In this document: positions 1 through 6,705 of the stretch, in pieces | Position numbering within the stretch: the stretch's first letter is position 1 | How the letters are laid out: every line of letters starts with the position of its first letter | Position numbers and translations under genes: made by a program | The notes under the pieces: generated by a model | What the model was told of the DNA's origin: nothing | Databases searched by the model: none | The model's input: the letters and a program-made list of their open reading frames with translations, nothing else | NCBI GenBank assembly: GCA_003499325.1 | Contig: DNIP01000150.1 | Span: forward strand, 1-10,466 | DNA from: Oscillospiraceae bacterium | GTDB taxonomy: Bacteria; Bacillota; Clostridia; Oscillospirales; Acutalibacteraceae | Length of the DNA stretch: 10,466 nucleotides | Direction: 5' to 3'

Positions 1-696
1 ATTTCCAACATAGAGGAGATTGCAATAATTGCTCACCAAAACGGAGCCTTGCTCTCTGTAGACAATACCTTCGCTTCGCCCTACAACCAGCGCCCGATTG
101 AGCTTGGTGCGGATTTTGTTGTTGAAAGCCTTACGAAATATATCAACGGTCACGGTGACGCAATGGGCGGCGCGATTATCGGGAAAAAAGAGTATCTGGA
201 TATCATCCGCGCGCAGGCACAGGTTAATCTCGGAGGGACAATCAGCCCCTTCAACGCGTGGCTGATTATGCGCGGCGCGGTCACCTTACCTCTGCGTATG
301 CAGCGGCATAATGATAACGCGCTCAAAATCGCGCGTTGGCTGGAAAAACAGCCCGGCGTCAGTTTTATCGCCTATCCCGGACTTGAGAGTCACAAGGGAC
401 ACGAAATTGCCGAAAAACAGATGATTAACGGCTTCGGCGGCGTGTTGTCATTCGGATTAAAAGCTGACCACGACGCCCATAACCGCTTTGTGCAAAATCT
501 GAATATCATAACCTCCGCTGTCTCGCTCGGTCACGATGAGAGCCTGATTGTCTTTCTCGGCGAAAATGACGAGCGACAGTATCTCTATCCCGAAGAGTTT
601 CACAATGGCTTCTTCCGTTTCAGCGTAGGAATAGAGGATGCAGACGACTTGATTGAGGATTTAAGGCAGGCGTTTGAAAAAACAGGTTTGGCATAA
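1..696 (+). CDS. Cys/Met-metabolism PLP-dependent enzyme, 3' part (methionine gamma-lyase / cystathionine gamma-synthase-like)
   Basis: This is the C-terminal 231 residues of a fold-type I PLP enzyme of the trans-sulfuration family, a cytosolic enzyme acting on sulfur amino acids or O-acylhomoserine. The frame is open from base 1, so the start lies outside the window; the family is usually about 390-400 residues, so roughly 160 are missing. Visible are DNTFASP with the Asp expected to contact the cofactor ring nitrogen (residue 21 of the fragment), and SLTKYINGHGD, whose Lys (codon 136-138) is the expected PLP Schiff-base lysine. The C-terminal RFSVGIEDADDLIEDL is typical of the family. GHGD favours the methionine gamma-lyase / cystathionine synthase-lyase group over O-acetylhomoserine sulfhydrylase, but substrate cannot be settled from this part. 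It is followed 11 nt later by a recombinase remnant and then a terminator at 888-925. Confidence 0.9.
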   Translation: MSNIEEIAIIAHQNGALLSVDNTFASPYNQRPIELGADFVVESLTKYINGHGDAMGGAIIGKKEYLDIIRAQAQVNLGGTISPFNAWLIMRGAVTLPLRMQRHNDNALKIARWLEKQPGVSFIAYPGLESHKGHEIAEKQMINGFGGVLSFGLKADHDAHNRFVQNLNIITSAVSLGHDESLIVFLGENDERQYLYPEEFHNGFFRFSVGIEDADDLIEDLRQAFEKTGLA

Positions 697-707
697 GTGA
701 ACAATAG

Positions 708-881
708 ATAATAAGGCTCTACGACAGCGCACCGATTGAAGCAAAGAAGTTGATTGTCAATTCAATGATCAAACGAGTTGACGTTTACCGTAACCATGAA
801 CTGAATGTAGAACGAAATATGAATATCCGCCAGTTCTTCCTCGGTATGGAGGAAACAGAGAGTATTCCCATTACGGCATAA
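708..881 (+). pseudogene. Serine recombinase C-terminal remnant (copy 1)
   Basis: An open stretch of 57 codons ending in TAA at 879-881 encodes the extreme C-terminus of a resolvase/invertase-family large serine recombinase, of the kind carried by clostridial integrative elements (motifs YDSAPIEAKKLIVNSMIKRV and NIRQFFLGMEE). The catalytic N-terminal domain, recombinase domain and zinc ribbon are all absent, and an in-frame TAG lies at 705-707, so it cannot act as a recombinase. No start codon or ribosome site precedes it. From codon 717 it aligns without gaps to a second tail at 10149-10313: 45 of 54 residues and 130 of 165 bases match by my count. The family call rests on recognition of the C-terminal motif, with the second copy as support. 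Confidence 0.6.
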
Positions 882-887
882 AACTCA

Positions 888-925
888 CCTGCCTGTTCAC
901 ATCGCGTGAGCAGGCGGGGATTTTT
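888..925 (+). terminator. Rho-independent terminator after recombinase remnant 1
   Basis: A 13-bp stem (888-900 with 906-918, allowing G-T pairs) closes a 5-nt loop and is followed by ATTTTT at 920-925 on the plus strand. It sits 6 nt after the remnant's stop codon and would end transcription of the PLP-enzyme gene plus remnant. Confidence 0.8.
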
Positions 926-967
926 ACAATAGAAAGAATTATAATCGGGTGAATCAGAATTTGTCTC

Positions 968-1282
968 TCATCTGATTTTTTTGGGTTTCTTTTCCGGAAG
1001 CTCTGTATACATACCATCCAGAAGCTCCGTAACAAGCGCAGTATCTTCAAATCTATCAAATACATGCATCAGTGTCTTTGAGCCATCATACGGATAACGC
1101 AGTTCGGAATCTGCAAGTAGCCTGTCCGATGTCAGCGTTCTCTTCAAAAACAGTTCATTACCGCAAATGTCACCTATCAGTTTACCGTTGAAGTATACAA
1201 GAAATCCACCCATCATAGGTTTTATGACAATATCACCGGCTGCGGAAAAAACCTCACGAACATATCCGTTAAATTCATTCAC
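968..1282 (-). CDS. TfoX/Sxy family N-terminal-domain protein
   Basis: A 104-residue protein matching the TfoX N-terminal domain architecture: an N-terminal helix (VNEFNGYVREVFSAAG), the core KPMMGGFLVYFNGKLIGDI, a LFLKRT strand, PYDGSKTLMHV, a C-terminal helix and a basic tail (PEKKPKKIR). Many Firmicutes carry such single-domain proteins. In gamma-proteobacteria TfoX/Sxy promotes competence, but the role of these short versions is unknown and should not be read as competence. The start is taken as GTG at 1280-1282 because a strong AAGGAGG lies 8 nt upstream; an in-frame ATG at 1333 would put that site inside the gene. It is a single gene with its own likely promoter (1322-1350) and nothing downstream on its strand in this window. 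Confidence 0.75.
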   Translation of the reverse strand: MNEFNGYVREVFSAAGDIVIKPMMGGFLVYFNGKLIGDICGNELFLKRTLTSDRLLADSELRYPYDGSKTLMHVFDRFEDTALVTELLDGMYTELPEKKPKKIR

Positions 1283-1321
1283 TATGATTACCTCCTTCAA
1301 ATCCCGATTTATCTTTCCAAA

Positions 1322-1350
1322 AGTATAGCACAAAACAAAAGATATGAAAA
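1322..1350 (-). promoter_or_regulatory. Candidate promoter of the TfoX-like gene
   Basis: On the minus strand TATACT (1322-1327) lies 17 nt after TTTTCA (1345-1350), a good -10 with a weak -35. It is about 40 nt upstream of the GTG start. The -35 overlaps the T-tract of the terminator at 1347-1376, so the upstream transcript would end just where this one begins. Confidence 0.4.
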
Positions 1351-1376
1351 GAGGGAGTATCGTAACAATACTCCCT
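1347..1376 (-). terminator. Hairpin terminator downstream of the 1383 tRNA-end-like sequence
   Basis: A perfect 9-bp stem (1352-1360 with 1368-1376, 7-nt loop) is followed on the minus strand by CTTTT. It lies 6 nt beyond the CCA-like end at 1383-1385, the same arrangement seen at the two tRNA-like sequences. Confidence 0.6.
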
Positions 1377-1384
1377 AATTCATG

Positions 1385-1564
1385 GTGGAGATAAGCTGTG
1401 TAATACTTGCAGGACGGCGGTTACCCCGCCTTGGGAGCGTCACCTCCTGCCAGAAGTCGCGCCTACGCTCTCCTTAAAAATGATTCACTGAATCATTTTT
1501 ACCTTCGGTTCTTCGCACAGCTCGAACCTCGGCACAGTCGCCTTCGAATCCCGCTTATCTCCAC
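1385..1564. repeat. 180-bp element with 12-bp terminal inverted repeats matching a tRNA 3' end
   Basis: GTGGAGATAAGC (1385-1396) is exactly inverted as GCTTATCTCCAC (1553-1564). The same 12 bases form the acceptor end of the tRNA-Ala-like sequences at 1622 and 10364. Inside are a GGCGG/CCGCC hairpin (1416-1430) enclosed by GCAGGA/TCCTGC (1409-1450), and a 25-nt near-perfect palindrome at 1476-1500. The right end also keeps TTCGAATCC, as in a T-loop, but one extra C and no pairing partner break the T arm. No transposase or credible protein is encoded. It could be a MITE-like, non-autonomous or tRNA-derived repeat, or a structured RNA locus. I do not recognise it as a named family. Confidence 0.45.
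1476..1500. repeat. Perfect palindrome, possible bidirectional terminator
   Basis: Twelve bases (AAAAATGATTCA) are followed by one C and then their exact inverted complement. The A-rich left arm and T-rich right arm make it terminator-like on both strands, although the loop would be short. It sits near the middle of the inverted-repeat-bounded element. Confidence 0.5.
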
Positions 1565-1579
1565 TGTACGGTATAAATG

Positions 1580-1617
1580 AAAAGACAGTAGATATCTTAC
1601 GATACCTACCGTCTTTT
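1580..1617 (-). terminator. Terminator downstream of the tRNA-like sequence and trp operon
   Basis: On the minus strand a 17-bp stem (1601-1617 with 1580-1596; two G-U pairs, 4-nt loop) ends in GTCTTTTC. It begins 4 nt after the CCA end of the tRNA-like sequence at 1622. It is the only strong terminator-like hairpin I see after trpA, so it probably ends the trp transcript. On the plus strand the same hairpin has two A-C mismatches, so the minus strand is the better reading. Confidence 0.65.
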
Positions 1618-1621
1618 TCAA

Positions 1622-1702
1622 TGGTGGAGATAAGCGGATTCGAACCGCTGACCTCTTGAATGCGAACCAAGCGCTCTCCCGAAAGAGTGGCTTACGCACC
1701 CC
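1622..1702 (-). tRNA. tRNA-Ala(CGC)-like sequence, copy 1, 5' half non-canonical
   Basis: The 3' two-thirds looks like an alanine tRNA: anticodon stem CTTGG/TCAAG with loop TTCGCAT (anticodon CGC at 1662-1664), a five-base variable loop, T arm AGCGG-TTCGAAT-CCGCT, acceptor strand TATCTCC, then A and an encoded CCA. The 5' side does not fit: a canonical start pairing with TATCTCC would be about 5 nt shorter, position 8 is not U in the best alignment, and GGGGTGC pairs only partly. A CTC/GAG D stem around TTTCGGGA is possible. It is therefore either a divergent tRNA or, more likely, a pseudo-tRNA or tRNA-derived repeat. It starts 35 nt after the trpA stop and is followed by a terminator. Confidence 0.45.
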
Positions 1703-1720
1703 TAAAACAGAATTATCTCG

Positions 1721-1740
1721 TAACGCATAAGAATACGTTA
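1721..1740 (-). other. Hairpin spanning the trpA stop codon
   Basis: The 20 bases beginning with the TAA of trpA fold into an 8-bp stem (one G-U pair) with a 4-nt TCTT loop. No T-tract follows, so it is not a normal intrinsic terminator. It might protect the 3' end of the mRNA or be chance. Confidence 0.35.
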
Positions 1741-2508
1741 TCTGATCGCGTCCTTCATGGATTTCACATATGCTCCTACGTATTCGGACGCGTTTTTGCC
1801 GTGCTTTTCGAGCAGCTTGATGATCGCGGAGCCGACGATCGCGCCGTCGGAGAGATCCGCCATCTTCTTCGCTTGTTCAGGTGTGGAAATGCCGAACCCG
1901 ATCGCGCAGGGATTGTCTGTATTCTCCCGGATGACCTTAATAATGGACGAGAGATCGGTTTTGATCTCACTGCGCATACCCGTCACGCCTAAGCTGGACA
2001 CAACATAGATGAAGCCCTCTGCTTCTTTGGCGATCATCGCGATGCGATTCTCGGAGGTAGGCGCGATCAGAGAGATCAGATCAACATCGTATTGTTTGCA
2101 TAACGGCAAAAATTCGTCCTTCTCCTCAAACGGCAGATCGGGCAGGATCAGTCCGTCGATCCCGATCTCGTGACAGGTCGAGATGAATCTTTCGGCGCCG
2201 TAGGAGAACACGACGTTCGAGTAGGTCATGAACACCATCGGCACGCTGACGTCGCGGCGCAGCTCCCTGACGAGTGAAAAGACCTTGTCGGACGTAACGC
2301 CGCCGGAAAGCGCTCTGAGATTTGCCCCTTGGATCACGGGACCTTCCGCGGTAGGATCGGAGAAGGGGATACCCAGCTCGATCAGGTCGGCGCCGTTTTC
2401 CACCGCGGAACGCACGACCGCTGCAGTCGTTTCCAAATCGGGATCGCCGCAGGTGATGAAGGCGATGAAGGCTTTTCCGTTTGTAAATGCTTTGCGGATA
2501 TTACTCAT
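1738..2508 (-). CDS. trpA: Tryptophan synthase alpha subunit
   Basis: TrpA cleaves indole-3-glycerol phosphate to indole and glyceraldehyde 3-phosphate and channels indole to TrpB in the alpha2-beta2 complex. The product is 256 residues, normal for this TIM-barrel family. ITCGDP (18-23) and ELGIPFSDP (44-52) are present, with Glu44 matching catalytic Glu49 of E. coli. [11 protein letters not shown] follows, then the flexible loop with GVTG and phosphate-binding GFGIS and GAIVGSAI. The acid equivalent to E. coli Asp60 is Glu55 here (TAEGP in place of LADGP). The ATG at 2506-2508 is chosen because GGGAGG lies 6 nt upstream; a longer reading to 2544 lacks support. The gene overlaps the trpB stop by 8 nt and is the last of the operon. 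Confidence 0.97.
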   Translation of the reverse strand: MSNIRKAFTNGKAFIAFITCGDPDLETTAAVVRSAVENGADLIELGIPFSDPTAEGPVIQGANLRALSGGVTSDKVFSLVRELRRDVSVPMVFMTYSNVVFSYGAERFISTCHEIGIDGLILPDLPFEEKDEFLPLCKQYDVDLISLIAPTSENRIAMIAKEAEGFIYVVSSLGVTGMRSEIKTDLSSIIKVIRENTDNPCAIGFGISTPEQAKKMADLSDGAIVGSAIIKLLEKHGKNASEYVGAYVKSMKDAIR

Positions 2509-3691
2509 GGATATCCTCCCCTCTGTATCGCGCGATAGCGGCACAGTCCTTATCTCCTCTGCCGGAGATCGTGATCACGATGATCTTGTCCCGATCCATC
2601 GTCGGCGCAAGCTTTATCGCGTGCGCAACGGCATGCGCCGATTCGATCGCGGGGATGATCCCCTCTGTTTTCGCGAGGTATTCAAAGGCGCATACCGCCT
2701 CTTCGTCGGTGATCGGCACATACTCCGCTCTGCCGATATCATGCAGATGAGCGTGCTCGGGTCCCACACCGGGATAATCCAATCCGGCTGAGATCGAATA
2801 GACGGGGGCGATCTGGCCGTATTCATCCTGACAGAAATAGGATTTCATGCCGTGGAAGATGCCGAGCTTGCCGGTGGCGATGGTCGCGGCTGTCTCAAAG
2901 GTATCGACGCCTCTGCCTGCCGCCTCACAGCCGATCAAGCGAACCTCCTCATCACCGATGAAGTGATAAAAGCTGCCGATCGCGTTGGAGCCGCCGCCGA
3001 CGCATGCGATCACGGCGTCGGGCAGTCTGCCTTCCTTTTGCAGCATTTGTTCTTTGATCTCCCTGGAGATGACCGCCTGAAAATCACGGACGATGGTCGG
3101 GAACGGATGCGGCCCCATCACCGAACCGAGGCAGTAGTGGGTGTCGCTGATGCGTGACGTCCACTCGCGCATGGCTTCGGATACCGCGTCCTTGAGGGTC
3201 GCGGTGCCGCTTTTGACAGGGATGACCTCTGCGCCTAAAAGCCGCATACGGTAGACGTTCAGCGCCTGTCTTATCGTATCCTCTTCACCCATGAATACTA
3301 CACATTCCATCCCCATCAGGGCGGCGGCTGTCGCGGTGGCAACGCCGTGCTGACCGGCCCCCGTTTCGGCGATCAGTCGTGTCTTACCCATCTTTTTCGC
3401 AAGGAGCGCCTGTCCGAGAACATTGTTGATCTTATGCGCGCCGGTGTGGTTCAGATCCTCGCGCTTGAGATAGATCTTCGCGCCGCCGAGATCGTTCGTC
3501 ATCTTCTGTGCAAAATAGAGCCTTGACGGTCTGCCGGCGTATTCGTTGAACAACTCCCCGAGTTCTCTGTTGAATTCGGGGTCGTTTTTATAGTGATCGT
3601 ACGCTTGTTCCAGCTCGATCACGGCGTTCATCAGCGTTTCGGGGATATACTGACCGCCGTGGATGCCGAAGCGTCCGTTTGGATTCGTCAT
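2501..3691 (-). CDS. trpB: Tryptophan synthase beta subunit
   Basis: TrpB is the PLP enzyme that condenses indole with L-serine to give tryptophan, in complex with TrpA. The 396-residue length is standard for TrpB1. Visible motifs are [15 protein letters not shown] at the N-terminus, [15 protein letters not shown] with the PLP lysine at Lys87, ETGAGQHG with catalytic Glu109, RQALNVYRM, the cofactor phosphate loop GGGSNAIG (232-239), and SGRGDKD near the C-terminus. The ATG overlaps the trpF stop as ATGA, so translation is probably coupled. The last codons run 8 nt into trpA, keeping the two subunits of the complex adjacent. Confidence 0.98.
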   Translation of the reverse strand: MTNPNGRFGIHGGQYIPETLMNAVIELEQAYDHYKNDPEFNRELGELFNEYAGRPSRLYFAQKMTNDLGGAKIYLKREDLNHTGAHKINNVLGQALLAKKMGKTRLIAETGAGQHGVATATAAALMGMECVVFMGEEDTIRQALNVYRMRLLGAEVIPVKSGTATLKDAVSEAMREWTSRISDTHYCLGSVMGPHPFPTIVRDFQAVISREIKEQMLQKEGRLPDAVIACVGGGSNAIGSFYHFIGDEEVRLIGCEAAGRGVDTFETAATIATGKLGIFHGMKSYFCQDEYGQIAPVYSISAGLDYPGVGPEHAHLHDIGRAEYVPITDEEAVCAFEYLAKTEGIIPAIESAHAVAHAIKLAPTMDRDKIIVITISGRGDKDCAAIARYRGEDIHE

Positions 3692-4296
3692 GATTGTTCT
3701 TCCTTTCTGACGGCGGCGATAAATGCCGCCGCTTTTTCTTCGTCTTTGCGTCCGTCCGTTTCGATGCCGGAGCTGACGTCCACCGCGTATGGATGTAAAA
3801 GCCTGACCGCATCGCCGACATTATCGGGGGACAGCCCTCCCGCGAGAAAATACGGTCTTTTGACGTCCTGCAATACCGACCAATCGAATACATTGCCTGT
3901 TCCCGCGCCGGAATCCAGCAGGATATGATCGGCGGTACAGGCTTCCGCTTTGGCGAGATCATGACGGGATTTGATCTGGAACGCCTTGATGATAGGCTGA
4001 TCGGTACGCTGTCTTAACCTTTGTATATAGGCTTCATCCTCGCTGCCGTGGAGCTGAGCGATATCAATGACGCCGCTGTTCAGAAGCGCGGCGACCGTAT
4101 CGGGCGCTTCATCGACAAACACGCCGACCGCCTTTATATCGGGCGACAGCAGTTCTTTTAACCGAGCCGCTTGTTGCGGATCGATATACCGCTTGCTTTT
4201 CGGTGCGAACACAAATCCGATATACTCCGGCTTTAATTCATTTGCCGTTAGGATATCGCACGGACGTGACAGCCCGCACAGCTTAATCTTTGTCAT
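3688..4296 (-). CDS. trpF: Phosphoribosylanthranilate isomerase
   Basis: TrpF performs the Amadori rearrangement of N-(5'-phosphoribosyl)anthranilate to CdRP. The 202-residue single-domain TIM barrel has the expected general base Cys7 in KLCGL and the general acid Asp128 in [27 protein letters not shown] and VDVSSGIE, typical phosphate-binding and barrel strands, are also present. It is a separate gene, not fused to trpC as in E. coli. Start and stop both lie in 4-nt ATGA overlaps with trpC and trpB. Confidence 0.96.
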   Translation of the reverse strand: MTKIKLCGLSRPCDILTANELKPEYIGFVFAPKSKRYIDPQQAARLKELLSPDIKAVGVFVDEAPDTVAALLNSGVIDIAQLHGSEDEAYIQRLRQRTDQPIIKAFQIKSRHDLAKAEACTADHILLDSGAGTGNVFDWSVLQDVKRPYFLAGGLSPDNVGDAVRLLHPYAVDVSSGIETDGRKDEEKAAAFIAAVRKEEQS

Positions 4297-5075
4297 AGCA
4301 TACTCCGTAATTCCGCGAGCTTCGCCTTTTTGTCGGGCGCTTTCATCAGCGCTTCGCCGATCAGTACCGCGTCCGCCCCGAACTCACACAGACGCTTGAT
4401 GTCCTCTGCGTCTTTGACGCCGCTTTCGGAGACGAAAAGGATATCCTGCGGGATCAGCTCTTTGAGCCTTGCGCTGTTATCGGTATCGACCGAAAAATCC
4501 TTCAGGTTGCGGTTGTTGACGCCGATGATCCGCGCGCCGGAGCGGATTGCCGCGTTGACCTCCCGCTCATCATGTGCCTCTACCAGCGCCGACAGTCCGA
4601 GTTTGTCACAGACAGCGATGTATTCTTTGATCTGCGTTTCGCTCAGGATGGAGCAGATCAGCAGCACCGCCGACGCGCCGAGGAGCTTCGCCTCATAGAT
4701 CATGTATTCGTCAACGGTAAAATCCTTGCGCAGGCAGGGGATCGAAACAGCGCTTGCGATCTCTCTGAGATAGTCATCACTGCCCAAAAACCACTTCGGC
4801 TCGGTCAGCACGGAGATGCAGTCCGCGCCCGCCGCCTCATAGTCTTTCGCAATCCGCGCATACGGAAAATCCGGCGCGATCAAGCCCTTTGAGGGAGAAG
4901 CCTTTTTGCATTCGCAGATAAAGGAGATCCCCGGTTTTTTCAGCGCGGTTTCAAAAGCGAAAGTTCCCCTCGGCAGATTCTCCGCCTGTCGCCGAATGGC
5001 GGATAAAGGCGTCGCTTTTTTTGCTTCACATACCCGTTCCTTCGCGTGATCCGCGAGACGGTCGAGGATCGTCAT
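4293..5075 (-). CDS. trpC: Indole-3-glycerol phosphate synthase
   Basis: TrpC closes the indole ring, converting CdRP to indole-3-glycerol phosphate with loss of CO2 and water. The product is 260 residues, a monofunctional TIM barrel. Signature residues are present: [10 protein letters not shown] with Glu55 and Lys57, [17 protein letters not shown] with the presumed catalytic Lys117, VEAHD with Glu166, NNRNL (187-191) and SESGV near the phosphate site. The ATG is in an ATGA overlap with trpD and the stop is in an ATGA overlap with trpF, so the three genes are likely translationally coupled. It lacks an E. coli-type fused TrpF domain; that activity is the next gene. Confidence 0.97.
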   Translation of the reverse strand: MTILDRLADHAKERVCEAKKATPLSAIRRQAENLPRGTFAFETALKKPGISFICECKKASPSKGLIAPDFPYARIAKDYEAAGADCISVLTEPKWFLGSDDYLREIASAVSIPCLRKDFTVDEYMIYEAKLLGASAVLLICSILSETQIKEYIAVCDKLGLSALVEAHDEREVNAAIRSGARIIGVNNRNLKDFSVDTDNSARLKELIPQDILFVSESGVKDAEDIKRLCEFGADAVLIGEALMKAPDKKAKLAELRSML

Positions 5076-6103
5076 GCTTCCACCTCGGGACGGTTGCTGA
5101 CCTCGATCAGTTTGTCGAGCGTTGTGAGCGCCTTGCCGGAGTCGATGATCTGAGCGGCAAGAGCAATGCCGTCCTTCATGCTGTCCGCTTTGCCGCCGAT
5201 GTACAGCGCCGCGCCGGCGTTCATCAGCACGGCGTTGCGCTTATGACCTTTTTCTCCGTTCAGGATCGCAAGGGTGATCTGCGCGTTTTCTTCGGGTGTA
5301 CCGCCTCTCAGATCATCCTTTGTACAGCGCTCAAAGCCGAAATTTTCGGGAGTGATCACCGAGGATTTGAACCAGCCGTCCTTGATCTCGCAGATCGTGG
5401 TCGGCGCGCTCAAGGAGATCTCATCCAGCTTCTCCTGACCGTACACGACCATACCGCGGCGGATGCCGAGGTTGACGAGTACCTGTGCCAGCGGTTCGAC
5501 CAGATAGTCGTCATATACGCCCAAGAGCTGCATGGTCGGCGAGCCGGGATTGGTGAGCGGACCGAGGATATTGAAAACGGTTCTGAAGCCGAGCTCCCTG
5601 CGGATCCCGCCGACATATTTCATCGAGGTATGATACTTTTGCGCGAAGAAGAAGCACATACCGACCTCGTTCAATAACTCGACACATCTTGCGGGACTTT
5701 GGTTGATATTCACGCCGAGCGCCTCCAGACAATCCGCCGTACCGCACAGGGAAGACGCGGCGCGGTTGCCGTGCTTCGCGACCTTCATGCCGCCTGCTGC
5801 CGCGACAAGCGCGGTGGTGGTGGAGATGTTGAAGCTGTGGGCGTTGTCGCCGCCCGTACCGACGACCTCAAAGAGCTCCATGCCGGTATCGACCTTGGTA
5901 GCGTGATCGCGCATCGCCGCAGCACAGCCCGCGATCTCATCCGTTGTTTCCGCTCTGGCGCTCTTCGTGGACAGTGCCGCCAAAAAAGCGGCGTTTTGGG
6001 TCGGTGACGTTTCTCCGCTCATGATCTCGTTCATGACGGCATATGCCTCGTCGTAGGTAAGATCTTCCTTACTTACTATTTTTTCGATTGCTTCTTTGAT
6101 CAT
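5072..6103 (-). CDS. trpD: Anthranilate phosphoribosyltransferase
   Basis: TrpD transfers phosphoribose from PRPP to anthranilate. The product is 343 residues, usual for the free-standing enzyme. The N-terminal helical domain ([17 protein letters not shown]) is followed by the PRPP-binding VGTGGD (81-86), then [14 protein letters not shown] (110-118) and GPLTNP. Two ATG codons lie in tandem at 6104-6106 and 6101-6103. The second is chosen because it is 6 nt from AGGAAGG, whereas the first is only 3 nt away; the two differ by one Met. The frame stays open upstream to 6472, but that stretch overlaps trpG and shows no TrpD similarity. A 32-nt gap separates it from trpG, the only real gap in the operon. 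Confidence 0.96.
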   Translation of the reverse strand: MIKEAIEKIVSKEDLTYDEAYAVMNEIMSGETSPTQNAAFLAALSTKSARAETTDEIAGCAAAMRDHATKVDTGMELFEVVGTGGDNAHSFNISTTTALVAAAGGMKVAKHGNRAASSLCGTADCLEALGVNINQSPARCVELLNEVGMCFFFAQKYHTSMKYVGGIRRELGFRTVFNILGPLTNPGSPTMQLLGVYDDYLVEPLAQVLVNLGIRRGMVVYGQEKLDEISLSAPTTICEIKDGWFKSSVITPENFGFERCTKDDLRGGTPEENAQITLAILNGEKGHKRNAVLMNAGAALYIGGKADSMKDGIALAAQIIDSGKALTTLDKLIEVSNRPEVEA

Positions 6104-6138
6104 CATAAACCTTCCTTTGTATCTGAATGACGGCTTTT

Positions 6139-6705
6139 TCAGCCGACTAAAAAGTTTTTCAATATGGTTTTTCCGTCCGGCGTCAAAATGGATTCGGGGT
6201 GAAACTGGACACCGTATACGGGATAGATCTTGTGCTGTACCGCCATGACCTCGCCGTCCTTTGTCGTCGCGGTGACGCGCAGACAGTCGGGGATGGTGTC
6301 GGGATCGGCGGCAAGTGAATGATAGCGCGCAACGAGGGAGGTCTCGGGGCAGCGGCTGAACAGCGGACACGCGGCGTCGAAATGCACCTCGCTCTGCTTG
6401 CCGTGCATGAGCTGCTTTGCATAGGTGATTCTCGCGCCGTACACGGCACAGATCGCCTGATGACCGAGACATACGCCGAGGATCGGGATCTCTATGCCGA
6501 GCTTTCGGACGACCTCGATGATGTTGCCGGCGTCCTCCGGTCTGCCCGGTCCCGGAGAAAGGATGATACGGTCGGGCGCCAGCGCGCGGATCTCCTCGAC
6601 GGTCAGTTCATCGTTGCGGATGACCTTGATATCAGGATCGATCTCGCCGATATACTGGTAAAGATTATAGGAAAAGCTGTCGTAATTATCGATCAATAAT
6701 ACCAT
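6139..6705 (-). CDS. trpG: Anthranilate synthase component II (glutamine amidotransferase)
   Basis: TrpG releases ammonia from glutamine for TrpE. It is a class I amidotransferase of 188 residues with the complete triad Cys79 (GVCLGHQ), His169 and Glu171 (QFHPES). [10 protein letters not shown] at the start and [11 protein letters not shown] (50-60) are typical of TrpG/PabA. It is not fused to TrpD as in E. coli. Its ATG overlaps the trpE stop by one base (TAATG), with AGGAGG 7 nt upstream inside trpE. A dual role in folate synthesis (PabA) cannot be excluded, but the operon makes TrpG the natural call. Confidence 0.96.
   Translation of the reverse strand: MVLLIDNYDSFSYNLYQYIGEIDPDIKVIRNDELTVEEIRALAPDRIILSPGPGRPEDAGNIIEVVRKLGIEIPILGVCLGHQAICAVYGARITYAKQLMHGKQSEVHFDAACPLFSRCPETSLVARYHSLAADPDTIPDCLRVTATTKDGEVMAVQHKIYPVYGVQFHPESILTPDGKTILKNFLVG

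Noticed and set aside
1383..1473. A full 91-nt tRNA (selenocysteine-like by length) on the minus strand
   Set aside because: Only the last 14 bases are tRNA-like. There is no TTC loop or T stem, no anticodon arm, and the acceptor pairs over only about five bases.
1485..1699. Two minus-strand reading frames of 61-66 codons
   Set aside because: They run through the tRNA-like sequence, terminator and inverted-repeat element. The apparent peptide (such as VRIRLSPP) is the usual shadow of a tRNA T arm.
6107..6472. In-frame N-terminal extension of trpD overlapping trpG
   Set aside because: It has no TrpD similarity and no ribosome site, and it lies over trpG in another frame. The real start has AGGAAGG just upstream.
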